In this document: one piece after another, positions 18,790 to 27,495 of the stretch
Layout of the letters: the number at the start of each line of letters is the position of its first letter
Position numbering within the stretch: the stretch's first letter is position 1
NCBI GenBank assembly: GCA_000444245.1
Contig: ATSW01006971.1
Location: 1-27,495 of the forward strand
Direction of reading: 5' to 3'
From: Botryllus schlosseri
Taxonomy: Eukaryota > Chordata > Ascidiacea > Stolidobranchia > Styelidae
DNA: 27,495 nucleotides
Notes under the pieces: generated by a model
Told to the model about the DNA's origin: nothing
Databases searched by the model: none
What the model saw: the letters and a program-made list of their open reading frames with translations, nothing else
Position numbers and translations under genes: made by a program

Positions 18790-19015
18790 GAGTGCCCGAT
18801 GGCACAGTTCTTTTTCGGTGTTTATCTTTTTGAAGCCGCGGCCCTTTCTACTAGTTCTTGCCATTCCTCGTGTGTGCTTTCTTTCGTGGGGTCTTTTTCT
18901 GGGCTTTCACGGCGACAGCGGTGGAAGAGGAGCCCAGATAAACCTCCGACAGGATTCGAACCGCCAGATTGGTAGGTGCTCATCGTCACCACTACGCTAC
19001 GTTAAGGATTTGCTG
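18790..19015 (-). repeat. tRNA-derived SINE, copy 2
   Basis: Minus strand: A box TAGCGTAGTGGTG at about 19003, B box GGTTCGAATCC at about 18963, then a body with GTCGGAGGTTTATCTGGGCT. The head is the best preserved of the tRNA-like heads in the window. It lies within a 0.4-kb segment missing from the corresponding site of copy 1 (near 3515-3600), so it inserted after the tandem duplication. Confidence 0.75.
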
Positions 19016-19734
19016 TGCAGCGGCAGAGAATCCAGCAGTTAACAGATGATAACATATGAGTCTGCAGTTCAGTTTCTAGACGAGCCGCTAACACTAAACA
19101 AGGAACCGAACATCATTGCCACAGAGACGCAAAATCTAACTAACAACTCGCTTTGGAACATAATAAATGATGTGGCTGCTGTCGCAAGGAAGCGAATATG
19201 GATTTCAACGGTCAACAGTTGTGGTTCTACTGGAGTCTATTCATTAGTTGAAACCAAGCTATTGGCAAGGATAGCTAATCAGCCATAGGACCATGTAAAC
19301 TATTCTTCAAATATATCTAGCAAACAGCTAACTGTCAGCGTAAGCTTGAGAAGCGCCTAGAGGAAGATTATTATAATATTTTAACAAGATTAGTTACAGG
19401 ACAGGTGACTTCAGTTTGCGACACTTAAATGAGATGCCATACATCACAGGGGTCCACACCACTGACGACGGACAACTGTGGGACACGAGTTAATTTTTTT
19501 ATTGGCCCGCAGATAACTCTGAAGATAAAAATAAAGCAGATTCAACACTATATTATGGTAGTCGAAAGTCTTCTACGCAAAAAAATGTAAATCAATGTAA
19601 GTCATCATAACATTTGCGTCCGAGTCCTTGGCAATAGAAACGAACTGGTATTGCAGCCTCTAGAGACCACTTCCGTATTTAATGTACTGGCTTATCCCTG
19701 TGCTTTTATGACACGTAAGATATAATCATATAAC

Positions 19735-21083
19735 ACTGGTCAACACACATTTTTAGGCAAACAAAGTTGAAGTGGTTTGGGGGTTTCTGAAGGGCACTGC
19801 TTCCAAATAGGACCATAGTTTTTTTTTCAATTGGCTCTTGTTTGGGAGATAACCGATGGGGCTATTTGTGGCTAAAATCACGTATTTTTGCTCTGTGTGC
19901 TGATGAAAAAAGAGCTTAGTCGTAATATAAATTTCAGAAATTCCATCATGCTTGTTTTTATACACTGACAACTGTTTTGGAACAAAATACAACAACATCA
20001 CTATATTTTGGGTTATTAGATTAATCCGATTTGAAGAGTTTCACATATATCTTGTACATAAGTAAACTCCAATTATATATGTGCGATTGTGCGTAGCCCT
20101 ACGTATCAGTTACAATATATTATCAATAATTACCTTTGAAATAAAATTGTACATTGCATGATATTCACGTATTAGTAATTTATTGTAGTTTTTCGACAGG
20201 TTCCACAAATAGTCAGCCACAATAAGTTCATCTAATCGTCTTGGTGGAACTTTCCCCTTCACTTTTTACTCTAATCACCAAGATGATCAGGAAATATATC
20301 AAGATGTCTGGACAGGAGTTGAACTATAATGTTCATGTTTGCTCCAAGTTCTCCATATGGAGATACCAATCTTCAGAGCAACTGTTTGTAGTTGGGTGCT
20401 ATGTGATCTTTCACAACGTATTTTTCCTACACCCTTGATAGAACTCCATGCTCCAAGCTATTTTCTTAGTATGAAATCAGAATCTTTCATTCGTATTCGA
20501 ATATCTGAGGTTCATCAAAGATACCAGCTTTACGACTCCCGTTTGACAGGGATACTAGGTATGCCTACTTCGATGGCTCAACAGGAATCTGTCCATTTAC
20601 AAGTTAAAAGAGACGGGACGCATATGAGTATTGTAGTTAAACTCTTTAAAGGAAAACGCAATAACGATATACTCCTCTTGGTCTACTGTCTTGGTAGAAT
20701 GAACAAATGGTAGGCGTACAGTAAAAATACATTTCCGTTGTGCCAAAGTACAATTTTTAGGCATGACAAACTGCTTTTCTGGCAAACAGAGATCTCGAAT
20801 CAGGTCATGTTCATATTGATTGAATAACGGAAGACGACATGGGAGTTATTTATATAGTCAATCAATTGTCTAATGATGCGGAGTATAGTGGTAATAAGAT
20901 TTACAGAGATTTACTTCTTACCAAATTAAATATTTAGGGCGTAAATACAGTAATTTGGGCTTTTTCGGGCCATTAAGGGTATACGTATCTTCTAAAGCAG
21001 AGCAACTCCGCCATAACCAATTTGATATTCGTAATCGACTCGCTCTGCCGAAATTTTTTTGTTTTGTATAAGAGCCAGGTGTA
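19735..21083 (-). mobile_element. Copy-specific insertion with decayed element coding (family unassigned)
   Basis: In copy 1 the flank TATATATCATCATATTG runs straight into TATGCGTTCATCG (about 4088-4117); here the same flanks are separated by about 1.35 kb. The insert starts near ACACTGGTCAACACACATTT and ends near GAGCCAGGTGTA, whose inverse TACACCTGGCTC gives a weak terminal match. On the minus strand between about 20560 and 20200 are coding remnants: GIFDEPQ, then HLDIFPDHLGD, FHQD and LIVADYLWNL. These fragments resemble a repeat-encoded protein of unknown function common in invertebrate genomes. It is broken in several places and inactive. I cannot name the superfamily. Confidence 0.6.
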
Positions 21084-21160
21084 ATGTATGCGTTCACTGG
21101 ATTTTAAGGCTGCGATTCTATTCGAAGCTGTTGGTTGGCTACCCGATGAAAGACATATTG

Positions 21161-21190
21161 TTTTTACAGTCTTTTAGGTTACTTTAGAAC
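21161..21190 (+). promoter_or_regulatory. Conserved pre-ATG block of gene B
   Basis: Matches 4179-4208: the tract with ACAGTCTTTTAGGTTACTTT is identical in both copies directly upstream of the start codon. As in gene A it contains two AG dinucleotides (21168-21169 and 21176-21177) behind pyrimidine-rich stretches, compatible with a cis- or trans-splice acceptor in the leader. Confidence 0.4.
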
Positions 21191-21269
21191 ATGATCAATT
21201 CATCGACGCAAGTTTTGTCGTGGTTTATCGCAGCTGTATTTGTTGTATGCATCAAAAGCGCAGGAGCAG
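21191..21269 (+). CDS. Gene B exon 1: signal peptide
   Basis: 26 codons plus one base. The shared core VLSWFIAA and SAGA tail match gene A; the N-terminal region is four residues longer. Donor GGTAAG with GT at 21270. Confidence 0.85.
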
Positions 21270-24200
21270 GTAAGATGTTCATAAATGACCCAGTCTCAAT
21301 GATCCGATACCTAGTCTTCTAGTTTTAGTTTTTCGAAAAAATTGGATCAGCAAGTGTCCGCCAGCGCAATGGCGCGCAACCTCTGGTACGGGGACGGTGC
21401 CGACTGTTAGACGCTGTTTTTGTTGTTGTTGTTTTGCTATTCATGGTATTCACTTCAAACCAGGACGCTATTTCTTCTAGTAATTCTCTTTTTGCCGCTA
21501 GATATTCATTACATTGGTAAGGATACGTAGTGTGAAGATTCAGAATGATAGTAGACAATATCACTGGAAATAATTAAGAAAGAAAAAAAAAACACTAGTG
21601 TCCAATAGTCGACACAGTTATGCGCTACGGCAGCAACAGATGACACGACAGTTGGCAGACGTGACTGTAATGTCGGTGGCATAGACTTAGCACGTCAGAC
21701 ACCAACACTCCTTCCCGGACGTTTATCCGCGGTAGCTAAGAAGCTTATTGAAAATACAAAAGATCAGACTAATTTTATTATAGCATAAAAGCGACTCACG
21801 TGTAGGACTAGGCACAATGATTTGTGCAGTGTAGTGAGAGATGATCATTTCGAGTACTGAAATTAGACTCTCCTGCTGGTTTTTCAGGGGGAATTATAGT
21901 TTCGACAGTTTTGCCCACTGTGGACGGCTGTAAACCTCGATTGTTTGTATCGCAGCGTATCAAACATATATTTTGTATAGTACAAGGCCACGTACGTTAG
22001 TGGAAATGATATATCTGTGCAGTCGTCACGACAGAACTGTCACAAAGTGCAACCAAATAGGTATGGTCGAAAATGCCCAATAATGTAATGCGATGTAGAA
22101 CTGGTATTGTATTCTTTGCGGTCGCTTAAAAAGTACATATATTCTCTTACACATTATCCATACTGTTGTGACGTCATAAGGAGTGATACCCAAATACTCG
22201 ATAGAAGCCTAATTTTATCGGTTTCGAAGCGAACCACGCATATTCTAGATTTTTACCACCCTCATACTCCCGTAATATATTACATGGATTGGCATACTTT
22301 TTACGATGAGGTCAAATTGTCTGCGTATTCAGCTTATTGATTAGTACCGAACACAGCGGATTGTAAAATGTACAAAGTTTGTACAAATAAAATCGAACGA
22401 AGCAGAGGCTAACGTTTTGAAACATACAGCCTACTATTTGCGAAATTAATCGGAAAATAATACTTCCGCCAAACGATCTAACAAGACAGCAACGAAAATC
22501 CATACCTATCACGATCCATGTTTTAGTGGCGACACATGGAATAAGAACCACTGTAATAAAAGCATTACCAACCTTGCTTCCACTTGCGTCATTCTACCGA
22601 AACGAGCAAGTATTTTCCTCAATACCAGCCACAAAAGACGAAACCGTCGAATAGTTTGGTGGTGGAAATATTGAACATTTCTGTATTTACAGACCCGTTC
22701 CCGAGAAAACATTCTTGTTGAATCCGGCCCGCAGAGCGTAAACGGTTGCCGAGCCCTGCGCTGGCGGATCATAAGCTTAGAAATATCCTCCATTCCAAAC
22801 TCTTGGAGGCCAATCACATGAAGAAAAGTGGAAATTCCACGCCAATAGCACACCTTCTTAAATTCTACTTTCAACCTTCATGGTACAATTTCATGTAGGC
22901 CCACGATAATATTGGACTATTACGTTACACGTGAATTGAAAGCAACTCCGAGTCAAATTATCCGAAGGTGATATGGTCTTGGTGATTCTTAACACGATGA
23001 CTGCTTTAGTGGGCCTACATCGTTGATTTTGAACGAATTCGTTTATTTGGACTATCAGTTCATGTACAACTGTAAACATGATGACTGCATATAACGGGAT
23101 GCTATATATTTACAGATGATATGTCTACTGACGCGGCGTGTGAGCGAACTGTCGAGATGACCATTGTGAGAACAAACATGCATGTTATGTATATTTTTTT
23201 ATCAAGAGCACTGTATGCGCAATTTAATGTCGCAGTTTGCCTACATCCTAAATTGAATATAGGCCCACTAACAAGCAGACATGGGGTGATTACTTCATGA
23301 ATGTAATCGATTGCGAATACGGTGCCAGAGCTATCTGTTATATGTATGTAATATTTGTTTAATTTATTGCAAAATATCCTGCTATAGTTTCTAAACATCC
23401 AAGGGCACTGTGTTGGGTACGGTAGCCAATGAGAACTGGTGGATTTATCATAAGTATTCACGATAAGTTTCGTCCGACTGCTTTTTCTGGGAAACATGGT
23501 CGAAGACACTTGGGATGAACTAGTGTAGGGGTGAGCATAAGGAACGAGCTCAGGCCTACGAGACTCATTCATTTCAAGGCCAACCACTTCTTTGTTGGGG
23601 CACATGAAGACGTAAAGTTTTGGACTACAAACCGCTGATTATCATAAGAGACGACAAAACCTTGGCCAAAAAAGGACCGATGCTGGATGGTCAAACCTTT
23701 CCATATGGATATGCTCCGTTGTGGGCACGGAATAGTCCCGTTATTCTTGCAATTCGAGTAGACAGTAGTTACAGTATAGTACAACTGTGACGCGCAGAGG
23801 AATTTAACTCGCAATAATTTAAAATTGCGTGCGTCAGACATGTTTTCTAGTGCTGNNNNGGGTATATAATATTGTGGTGTGCGCGTTCTGTATGTAATAC
23901 GTGTCCACAAAATCGTAGTATAATTCTGTAATATCAAAAAAGGAATTCCATATTTTTGGGGGAGGCTCGGGTTGCTAGATGCCACAAAAGCTCAGATTTT
24001 GGTGATATAGTCTAAAAAGCTGTTTTACCGTAATTAAACTGTTATGAATTCTCAAGTTATATTTAGCTAAAGAGCAGAACACACGGTATCATGTGATTAT
24101 TTGCTCTTCTCATTTACTCGCTAGACAGAAAATGGGAAATCGAAAAAAAAAGAGGCACAAGGCATAAGGCAAAAGCCTCAACACAAACATGTAAGTTTCT

Positions 24201-25389
24201 CACCCCTTCGACAAACTGGAGCCTCCGGGACCTTTGTGTCAGCTCTCAAAAACGATTTCTGCCAGCAAGCATTATTCACTCGCGAAAAATACGCTGTATT
24301 TTGGATATTAGTGCACAACTGATTTCAAGACCTGGCCATCCAAGCACTCGCAGACGTTCCTGTACAAAACCCAACAATTCGTTTGGCCGAGAAGGATATT
24401 AGTGAAATAGTTGAAATCAAAATGAGCGGAAAAAGTTGCCTTTTTAATGAGACACTTGATAGATTAAGCTACATAGTAGCCAATTTGTTGCACATCTGAA
24501 CAAAATGTTGTTAAGAATCTTCATCTTCTATTGGTATAACAATTTTCGGTTAGTTTGTGCGAATGAAATTTATTTTACAAGAGAAGTGCGAATGGAGCCC
24601 AAAAAGGTTGAAAAGCACTGGGCTAGGGTTACCAATTACCATGTTATATATATTTATATCAGCAGCCGTTGGTTTATACTGCTTCGATCTGGAAATCGAA
24701 ATGTTTCATTTGATGAGAACAAGATTTCAAATCACATTCCGGTGTACACACATAGGCCTACTGTTCGCCAAGCATCAACGGTCAAACTGCGTTTGACTGA
24801 GCACAACCAAACATCAATACATATGTTAGTATTTAAAACTAGGCAGGGTGGTTAATATTACCCTGCTTCGGCCGGGTACTCGCTTCCGGAGTGTATTGAT
24901 GACCTGACATACGGCATGACAGGCGTTCGTACAACACTATAATTAGCTACTACACGAACATCGAATTCCTATGCTCTATGTGTGGATAATAATTTGTTAC
25001 GCAATGCAATAAGTGGTGTTCGAAAACCCGACCTTTCCGCCCGGTATAATATGGCACTCTGTATTGTTCAGTTTGCTCATGAATGTTCAATTCATGTCAC
25101 GGTCCTTGTACAAATAAAAAGTATTCGTTCTATTGCAAACAAATCGATTAGATATATAAAATAGTCGATTGCGATTACGATTACTTTGGATATTTTTTAA
25201 ATGTAATCGATTGCCATCACGATTACTAATCACGAATACCCCATGTCTGCTAACAAGAATAGGTGCGGTGAAGGAAAGGAAGTAACTGGTAACGATAAAT
25301 CAGCCACCATATTTTCACACAGTTTTCTGGCATTGAATGATATCTCGATTGCTGTAGTAAAATACTTGTCTCTTTGTAGAGCTTCGATG
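21191..25389 (+). CDS. Secreted lectin-like paralogue, gene B, 5' exons only
   Basis: Exons 21191-21269, 23116-23165 and 25380-25389 reproduce the first three exons of gene A with the same phases (1, 0, 1), same exon 2 and 3 lengths and good splice sites. They encode a 26-residue signal peptide (MINSSTQVLSWFIAAVFVVC then IKSAGA), the linker DDMSTDAACERTVEMTI with its conserved cysteine, and Ser-Phe-Asp. In gene A the lectin exons lie 4.7 kb after the microexon; here only 2.1 kb remain before the window end, so the rest is probably beyond 27495. Intact frames and splice sites suggest a working gene, but loss of the downstream exons cannot be excluded. Confidence 0.78.
21803..22205 (+). mobile_element. 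hAT MITE family A, copy 3, decayed
   Basis: Starts TAGGACTAGGCACAATGATT and follows 415-932 through GGGGAATTATAGTTTCGA, TATCGCAGCGTATCAAACAT, GTCACAAAGTGCAA and AATACTCGAT blocks. It is much more diverged than the 16831 copy, and its right terminus is not clear. It sits in intron 1 of gene B; the matching intron of gene A lacks it. Confidence 0.75.
22206..23100. other. Intron 1 of gene B, right part
   Basis: A 121-codon minus-strand frame (22509-22874) has no recognised domain and overlaps a hAT-like terminus, so it is judged chance. Otherwise nothing was recognised. Confidence 0.35.
22690..22757 (-). mobile_element. Solitary hAT-like terminus
   Basis: Minus strand from 22757 reads CAGGGCTCGGCAACCGTTTA then CGCTCTGCGGGCCGG, a typical CAGGG-CTCGGCAACC hAT end with a GGGCCGG motif. 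I could not find the opposing end to the left, so this is a fragment or an element with eroded partner. Confidence 0.5.
23116..23165 (+). CDS. Gene B exon 2: linker (50 nt)
   Basis: Acceptor TATATTTACAG, donor GTGAGA. Encodes DDMSTDAACERTVEMTI with the incoming base. Same length and phase as gene A exon 2. The core ERTVEMT is identical and the cysteine is kept. Confidence 0.88.
23276..25249 (+). mobile_element. hAT element with perfect target duplication (intron 2 of gene B)
   Basis: Begins CAGACATGGGGTGATTACTT and ends CGAATACCCCATGTCTG, inverse ends, 1974 bp. A perfect 8-bp duplication CTAACAAG flanks it at 23268-23275 and 25250-25257. Both ends carry GTAATCGATTGC-type subterminal repeats. 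The interior has minus-strand frames of 100-160 codons (23102-23985) with only faint resemblance to hAT transposase and an N run at 23857-23860. A further hAT-like end (inverse CAGTGCTTTTCAACCTTTTT) occurs at about 24601-24621, suggesting a nested insertion. Non-functional as seen. Confidence 0.88.
24560..24621 (-). mobile_element. hAT-like terminus nested in the 23276-25249 element
   Basis: GGAGCCCAAAAAGGTTGAAAAGCACTG reads inversely as CAGTGCTTTTCAACCTTTTT plus GGGCTCC, a family E-like hAT end. No partner end was identified, so the extent to the left is unknown. Confidence 0.45.
25380..25389 (+). CDS. Gene B exon 3: 10-nt microexon
   Basis: AGCTTCGATG between TGTCTCTTTGTAG and GTAAGT. The ten bases are identical to gene A's microexon while the donor and acceptor context differ in several places, the pattern expected for a selected coding exon. 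Confidence 0.82.
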
Positions 25390-25682
25390 GTAAGTATTAG
25401 TTAGTTATTTTGAAACATTATTTCTGGTATCACAAGCATTCATTGAAACGCACGTGGATGACTGCATTTGCATCCATGTCAGCAACGCATGAAGGTTGTT
25501 TATTATCCGTATGTTGCATACCACGTCTTGCGTACGCTTGATGCATCCGTAAACGATAAACAGTATAAGTGCCATACCATTCTTTTATTTGGTTGATTTT
25601 ACTTTTTTTACTTCTACGTCCATTTACAGTACACCAGCCTGCTCGTGTGTTGTGTATTCCTAAGCCGCGACTCACTTTAATC

Positions 25683-26099
25683 AAGGGTTAACATATTTTA
25701 GAATCGGGAATGGCGGACACTTTTTCAAAATTTTGAAACTTAGAACCCTGGAGGAAAATCTTGAAAAAATGGCGAATTTTTCCACTTCGTGATCGGTTGA
25801 CTAACAGAAGGGTCCACTATATCGCTCAGTGCCCAAAATTCAGTTTTTCTTTCACATTATCAGGTGGTTGACTTGAAAAAAGGTCAACTGTCCGGCTCAG
25901 CTCACGATATAGCCTCCGGAGCGTTACTTCAGTGCTGATTTACTGTAACTCAGTCGAACTTGCCCTACATTTAACAAAAATTCTCAAAAAAGAGGACAAA
26001 TTTTCACAAAGGAGGACGTTTAGCCGTCCTCGGACGACATTTTCTAAAACCTGAAAAAGGAGGACAAATCCTCCTAAAGGAGGACGTACGCTAACCCTA
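25683..26099 (+). mobile_element. hAT-type MITE family C, copy 2, perfect target duplication
   Basis: Ends AAGGGTTAACATA and CGTACGCTAACCCTA bound 417 bp with AGGAGGACAAATCCTCC-type subterminal repeats. A perfect 8-bp duplication CTTTAATC lies at 25675-25682 and 26100-26107. The corresponding site in copy 1 (about 8526-8550, CGACTCACTATAAGCCGAATACACT) is empty, confirming both boundaries and that insertion followed the gene duplication. Confidence 0.92.
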
Positions 26100-26232
26100 C
26101 TTTAATCCGAATACACTTAATGTGGCATTGTAGAAGCAGTTTACATGTCAATGAATAAACACGCAATTAGTGATTTACTTCCCCCTATAAAACTCTCATA
26201 TCCAGTCAATAGTAGCTACATTCAATTACGAC

Positions 26233-26360
26233 CAGTGGTGGCCCTACGATTGGGGCCGGCTAAACGAAATTTCCAGCCCACTTTATCTATTTTATCGCAA
26301 ATTTCCGGCCCCCTCACTAGCGGTGAACCAAACTTTGATTGTTGTTCACCTCGTATGCAC
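26233..26360 (+). repeat. Dispersed repeat family G, copy 2
   Basis: CAGTGGTGGCCCTACGATTG and following blocks match 4288-4435. It begins immediately after TTACGACCA, where copy 1 (about 8685-8697) continues with different sequence, so this is a separate insertion. Right end undefined. Confidence 0.6.
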
Positions 26361-26527
26361 CTGGTCACCTGTTCCTGGGTTACATTGTCTGTACATCATG
26401 ATGTGACTGTTCAGTGCTCTTTCCAAAATGATAAACTTTCAGCATATAATATAATTATTATGCCACGTCAAAATACAATCAACCACTTGTCATTACACTA
26501 TACCAAGATAACTGCAGGCCAAATAGA

Positions 26528-26640
26528 CTAGTGGTTCTCAACCTTTTTCACCTCGCGGACCGGTAAGATTTCAAAAAATGTCTGCCGGACCGGTGAACTT
26601 TTCAAATTGAAATGAAGCCAAAATGTAAAGTATGTAACCG
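26528..26640 (+). mobile_element. hAT-like terminus (AGTGGTTCTCAACCTTTTT)
   Basis: A standard AGTGGTTCTCAACCTTTTT end followed by CACCTCGCGGACCGG and a second GCCGGACCGG motif, as in many animal hAT MITEs. The opposite end was not found before 26690. Confidence 0.55.
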
Positions 26641-26881
26641 TATTTAGCAATTATATGGTGCTAGAGAGTGACATTTACAGGGTTTTTGATCGTAATTAAT
26701 TATCTTCATGATGACATTCATGTGATTCTATGGTAATCAGTCTGCTGAGTCGAGGTAAAATTGCCTTGTCCAGATAAACGTGCAACAGCCGAGAGTCGAC
26801 ACAGTCTTTCGCGCCGAAGGATGTGGGTTTAGCCAACCATACCAACTCGAATAATATTCTTCTCTTTGACAATATCGAGAG

Positions 26882-26965
26882 AAGAAGCGTTTCGGAGTCG
26901 AACCAAGCACCTTGTCGCGCTACCTTGCTCATTGCTCACTGCCACCAGACGCATAGGCTACTCTG
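26882..26965 (-). repeat. tRNA-derived SINE head, copy 3
   Basis: On the minus strand a perfect B box GGTTCGACTCC (about 26898-26908) lies about 50 bases after GCGTCTGGTGGCAGTGAGC, an A-box-like region. The long variable spacing recalls a serine- or leucine-type tRNA. The body further left is not clearly related to the other SINEs here. A functional tRNA is unlikely given poor stems. Confidence 0.5.
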
Positions 26966-27095
26966 GCAACTACGAATACAATGCGTGCCGCGTACAGCAA
27001 CTATACCGGCCATCCGCTAATGCGGGCCGAAAAAGCACTTCGTCAGCCCACCCCAAATACGTTGGTCTTGGGCCCACATCGGTCGATGAGCCAAA

Positions 27096-27122
27096 CTTCC
27101 GGGGGCTTCGCCCCTGGACCCT
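27096..27122. repeat. GC-rich hairpin
   Basis: TTCCGGGGGCTTCGCCCCTG then GACC forms a strong stem around a GCTTCGC apex. Such GGGGGCTTCGCCCC hairpins recur in repeats of many animal genomes. No host function is implied. Confidence 0.45.
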
Positions 27123-27295
27123 ACAGTTGGGTGGATGTTTTCACCTGTACTTATGAGCACATTCTTTCTACTCAATGTAAGCAGAGAGTTTATGTAGCTT
27201 AATCGCGCCAATAGCGAAAATTATCGATCATTCATGACTGAATCGGTTTTCTCGCTGCGGAATTTTTGGCACACCTTTCGGAGCCGCATGTCAGC

Positions 27296-27435
27296 CAGGG
27301 CTTTGGAGCACCCGTAAATTTGCATTGCTCCAGCCCCGGCTCTGGAGCTTTCTTCTATCATACATTAGCTCCGGCTCCGGAGCCGCATTATTACCACTGC
27401 TCCGGCTCCAGCTCCGGCTCCGGCTCTGAAAACTA
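27296..27435. repeat. GGAGCC/GGCTCC degenerate hexamer tract
   Basis: Repeated CTCCGGCTCC / GGAGCCGGAGC motifs in both orientations across 140 bases. This resembles subterminal repeats of a MITE (start CAGGGCTTTGGAGCACC at about 27297), but no confirmed terminal pair or target duplication was found. Confidence 0.55.
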
Positions 27436-27455
27436 TCGAAGGTGACTGTCTATAT

Positions 27456-27495
27456 CAGGGGTGGGCAACCCGCGGCCTGCGGGCCATATGTGGCC
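27456..27495 (+). mobile_element. hAT terminus cut by window end
   Basis: CAGGGGTGGGCAACCCGCGG followed by CCTGCGGGCCATATG is a canonical hAT end (CAGGGGTGGGCAA with GCGGGCC), running off the window. Confidence 0.7.

Larger units (their letters stand above)
18470..26232 (+). repeat. Tandem segmental duplication, copy 2
   Basis: Homologous in order and orientation to about 3360-8690, expanded from about 5.3 kb to about 7.8 kb by later insertions: a SINE-bearing block (about 18640-19060), an element at about 19735-21083, a hAT MITE (21803-22205), a 1974-bp hAT (23276-25249) and a family C MITE (25683-26099). It contains gene B exons 1-3. Divergence outside exons is substantial, so the duplication is not recent. 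Confidence 0.85.

Noticed and set aside
20339-20713. 124-codon plus-strand open frame
   Set aside because: It lies opposite the minus-strand coding remnants of the 19735-21083 insertion and has no recognisable domain, so it is a shadow frame.
22509-22874. 121-codon minus-strand open frame
   Set aside because: No recognisable domain; overlaps a hAT-like terminus and lies in an intron on the opposite strand.
26145-26531. 128-codon plus-strand open frame as a missing gene B exon
   Set aside because: It does not resemble either lectin exon of gene A, overlaps repeat family G, and lacks fitting splice borders.

Overview
This is animal (metazoan) nuclear DNA. It is AT-rich, has GT-AG introns, and is packed with decayed DNA transposons and tRNA-derived SINEs. 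There are no bacterial-type operons; almost every long open frame is chance or transposon debris. The one clear host gene is a secreted C-type lectin-like protein whose C-terminal half (a W-x-x-x-Y-P block, an L-A-L-Y block and a short V-V-C-S-Y tail) resembles lectin-like domains expanded in tunicates. I suggest an ascidian or other invertebrate deuterostome, with low to moderate confidence. Scattered N bases suggest an older shotgun consensus.

Layout. 1-3360: transposon-rich flank with a hAT end, a 518-bp hAT MITE with perfect 8-bp target duplication, a SINE and two further hAT-type elements. 3360-14947: lectin-like gene A on the + strand, built from five exons (4209-4275, 5749-5798, 8245-8254, 12940-13181, 14756-14947) encoding 186 residues; its introns hold many hAT copies and a minisatellite. 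14950-18460: intergenic, with a foldback palindrome (15867-16157), a tRNA-like sequence, a reversed hAT MITE fragment and a 391-bp hAT element. 18470-26230: a second, diverged copy of the promoter/5' half of the gene (gene B) with exons 1-3 at 21191-21269, 23116-23165 and 25380-25389; its lectin exons must lie past the window end or be lost. 26230-27495: more repeats, including a SINE, a GGAGCC-repeat tract and a hAT end cut by the window edge.

How it fits together. A head-to-tail tandem duplication produced two secreted lectin-like genes. Both keep a 10-nt microexon that reads identically in the two copies and is needed to keep gene A in frame. I found no transposon insertion shared between the homologous introns, so the hAT and SINE insertions appear to postdate the duplication, and each copy supplies the empty site for insertions in the other. 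The encoded protein has a signal peptide, an odd number of cysteines in the mature chain, one canonical lectin disulphide pair, and no visible calcium/sugar motif.
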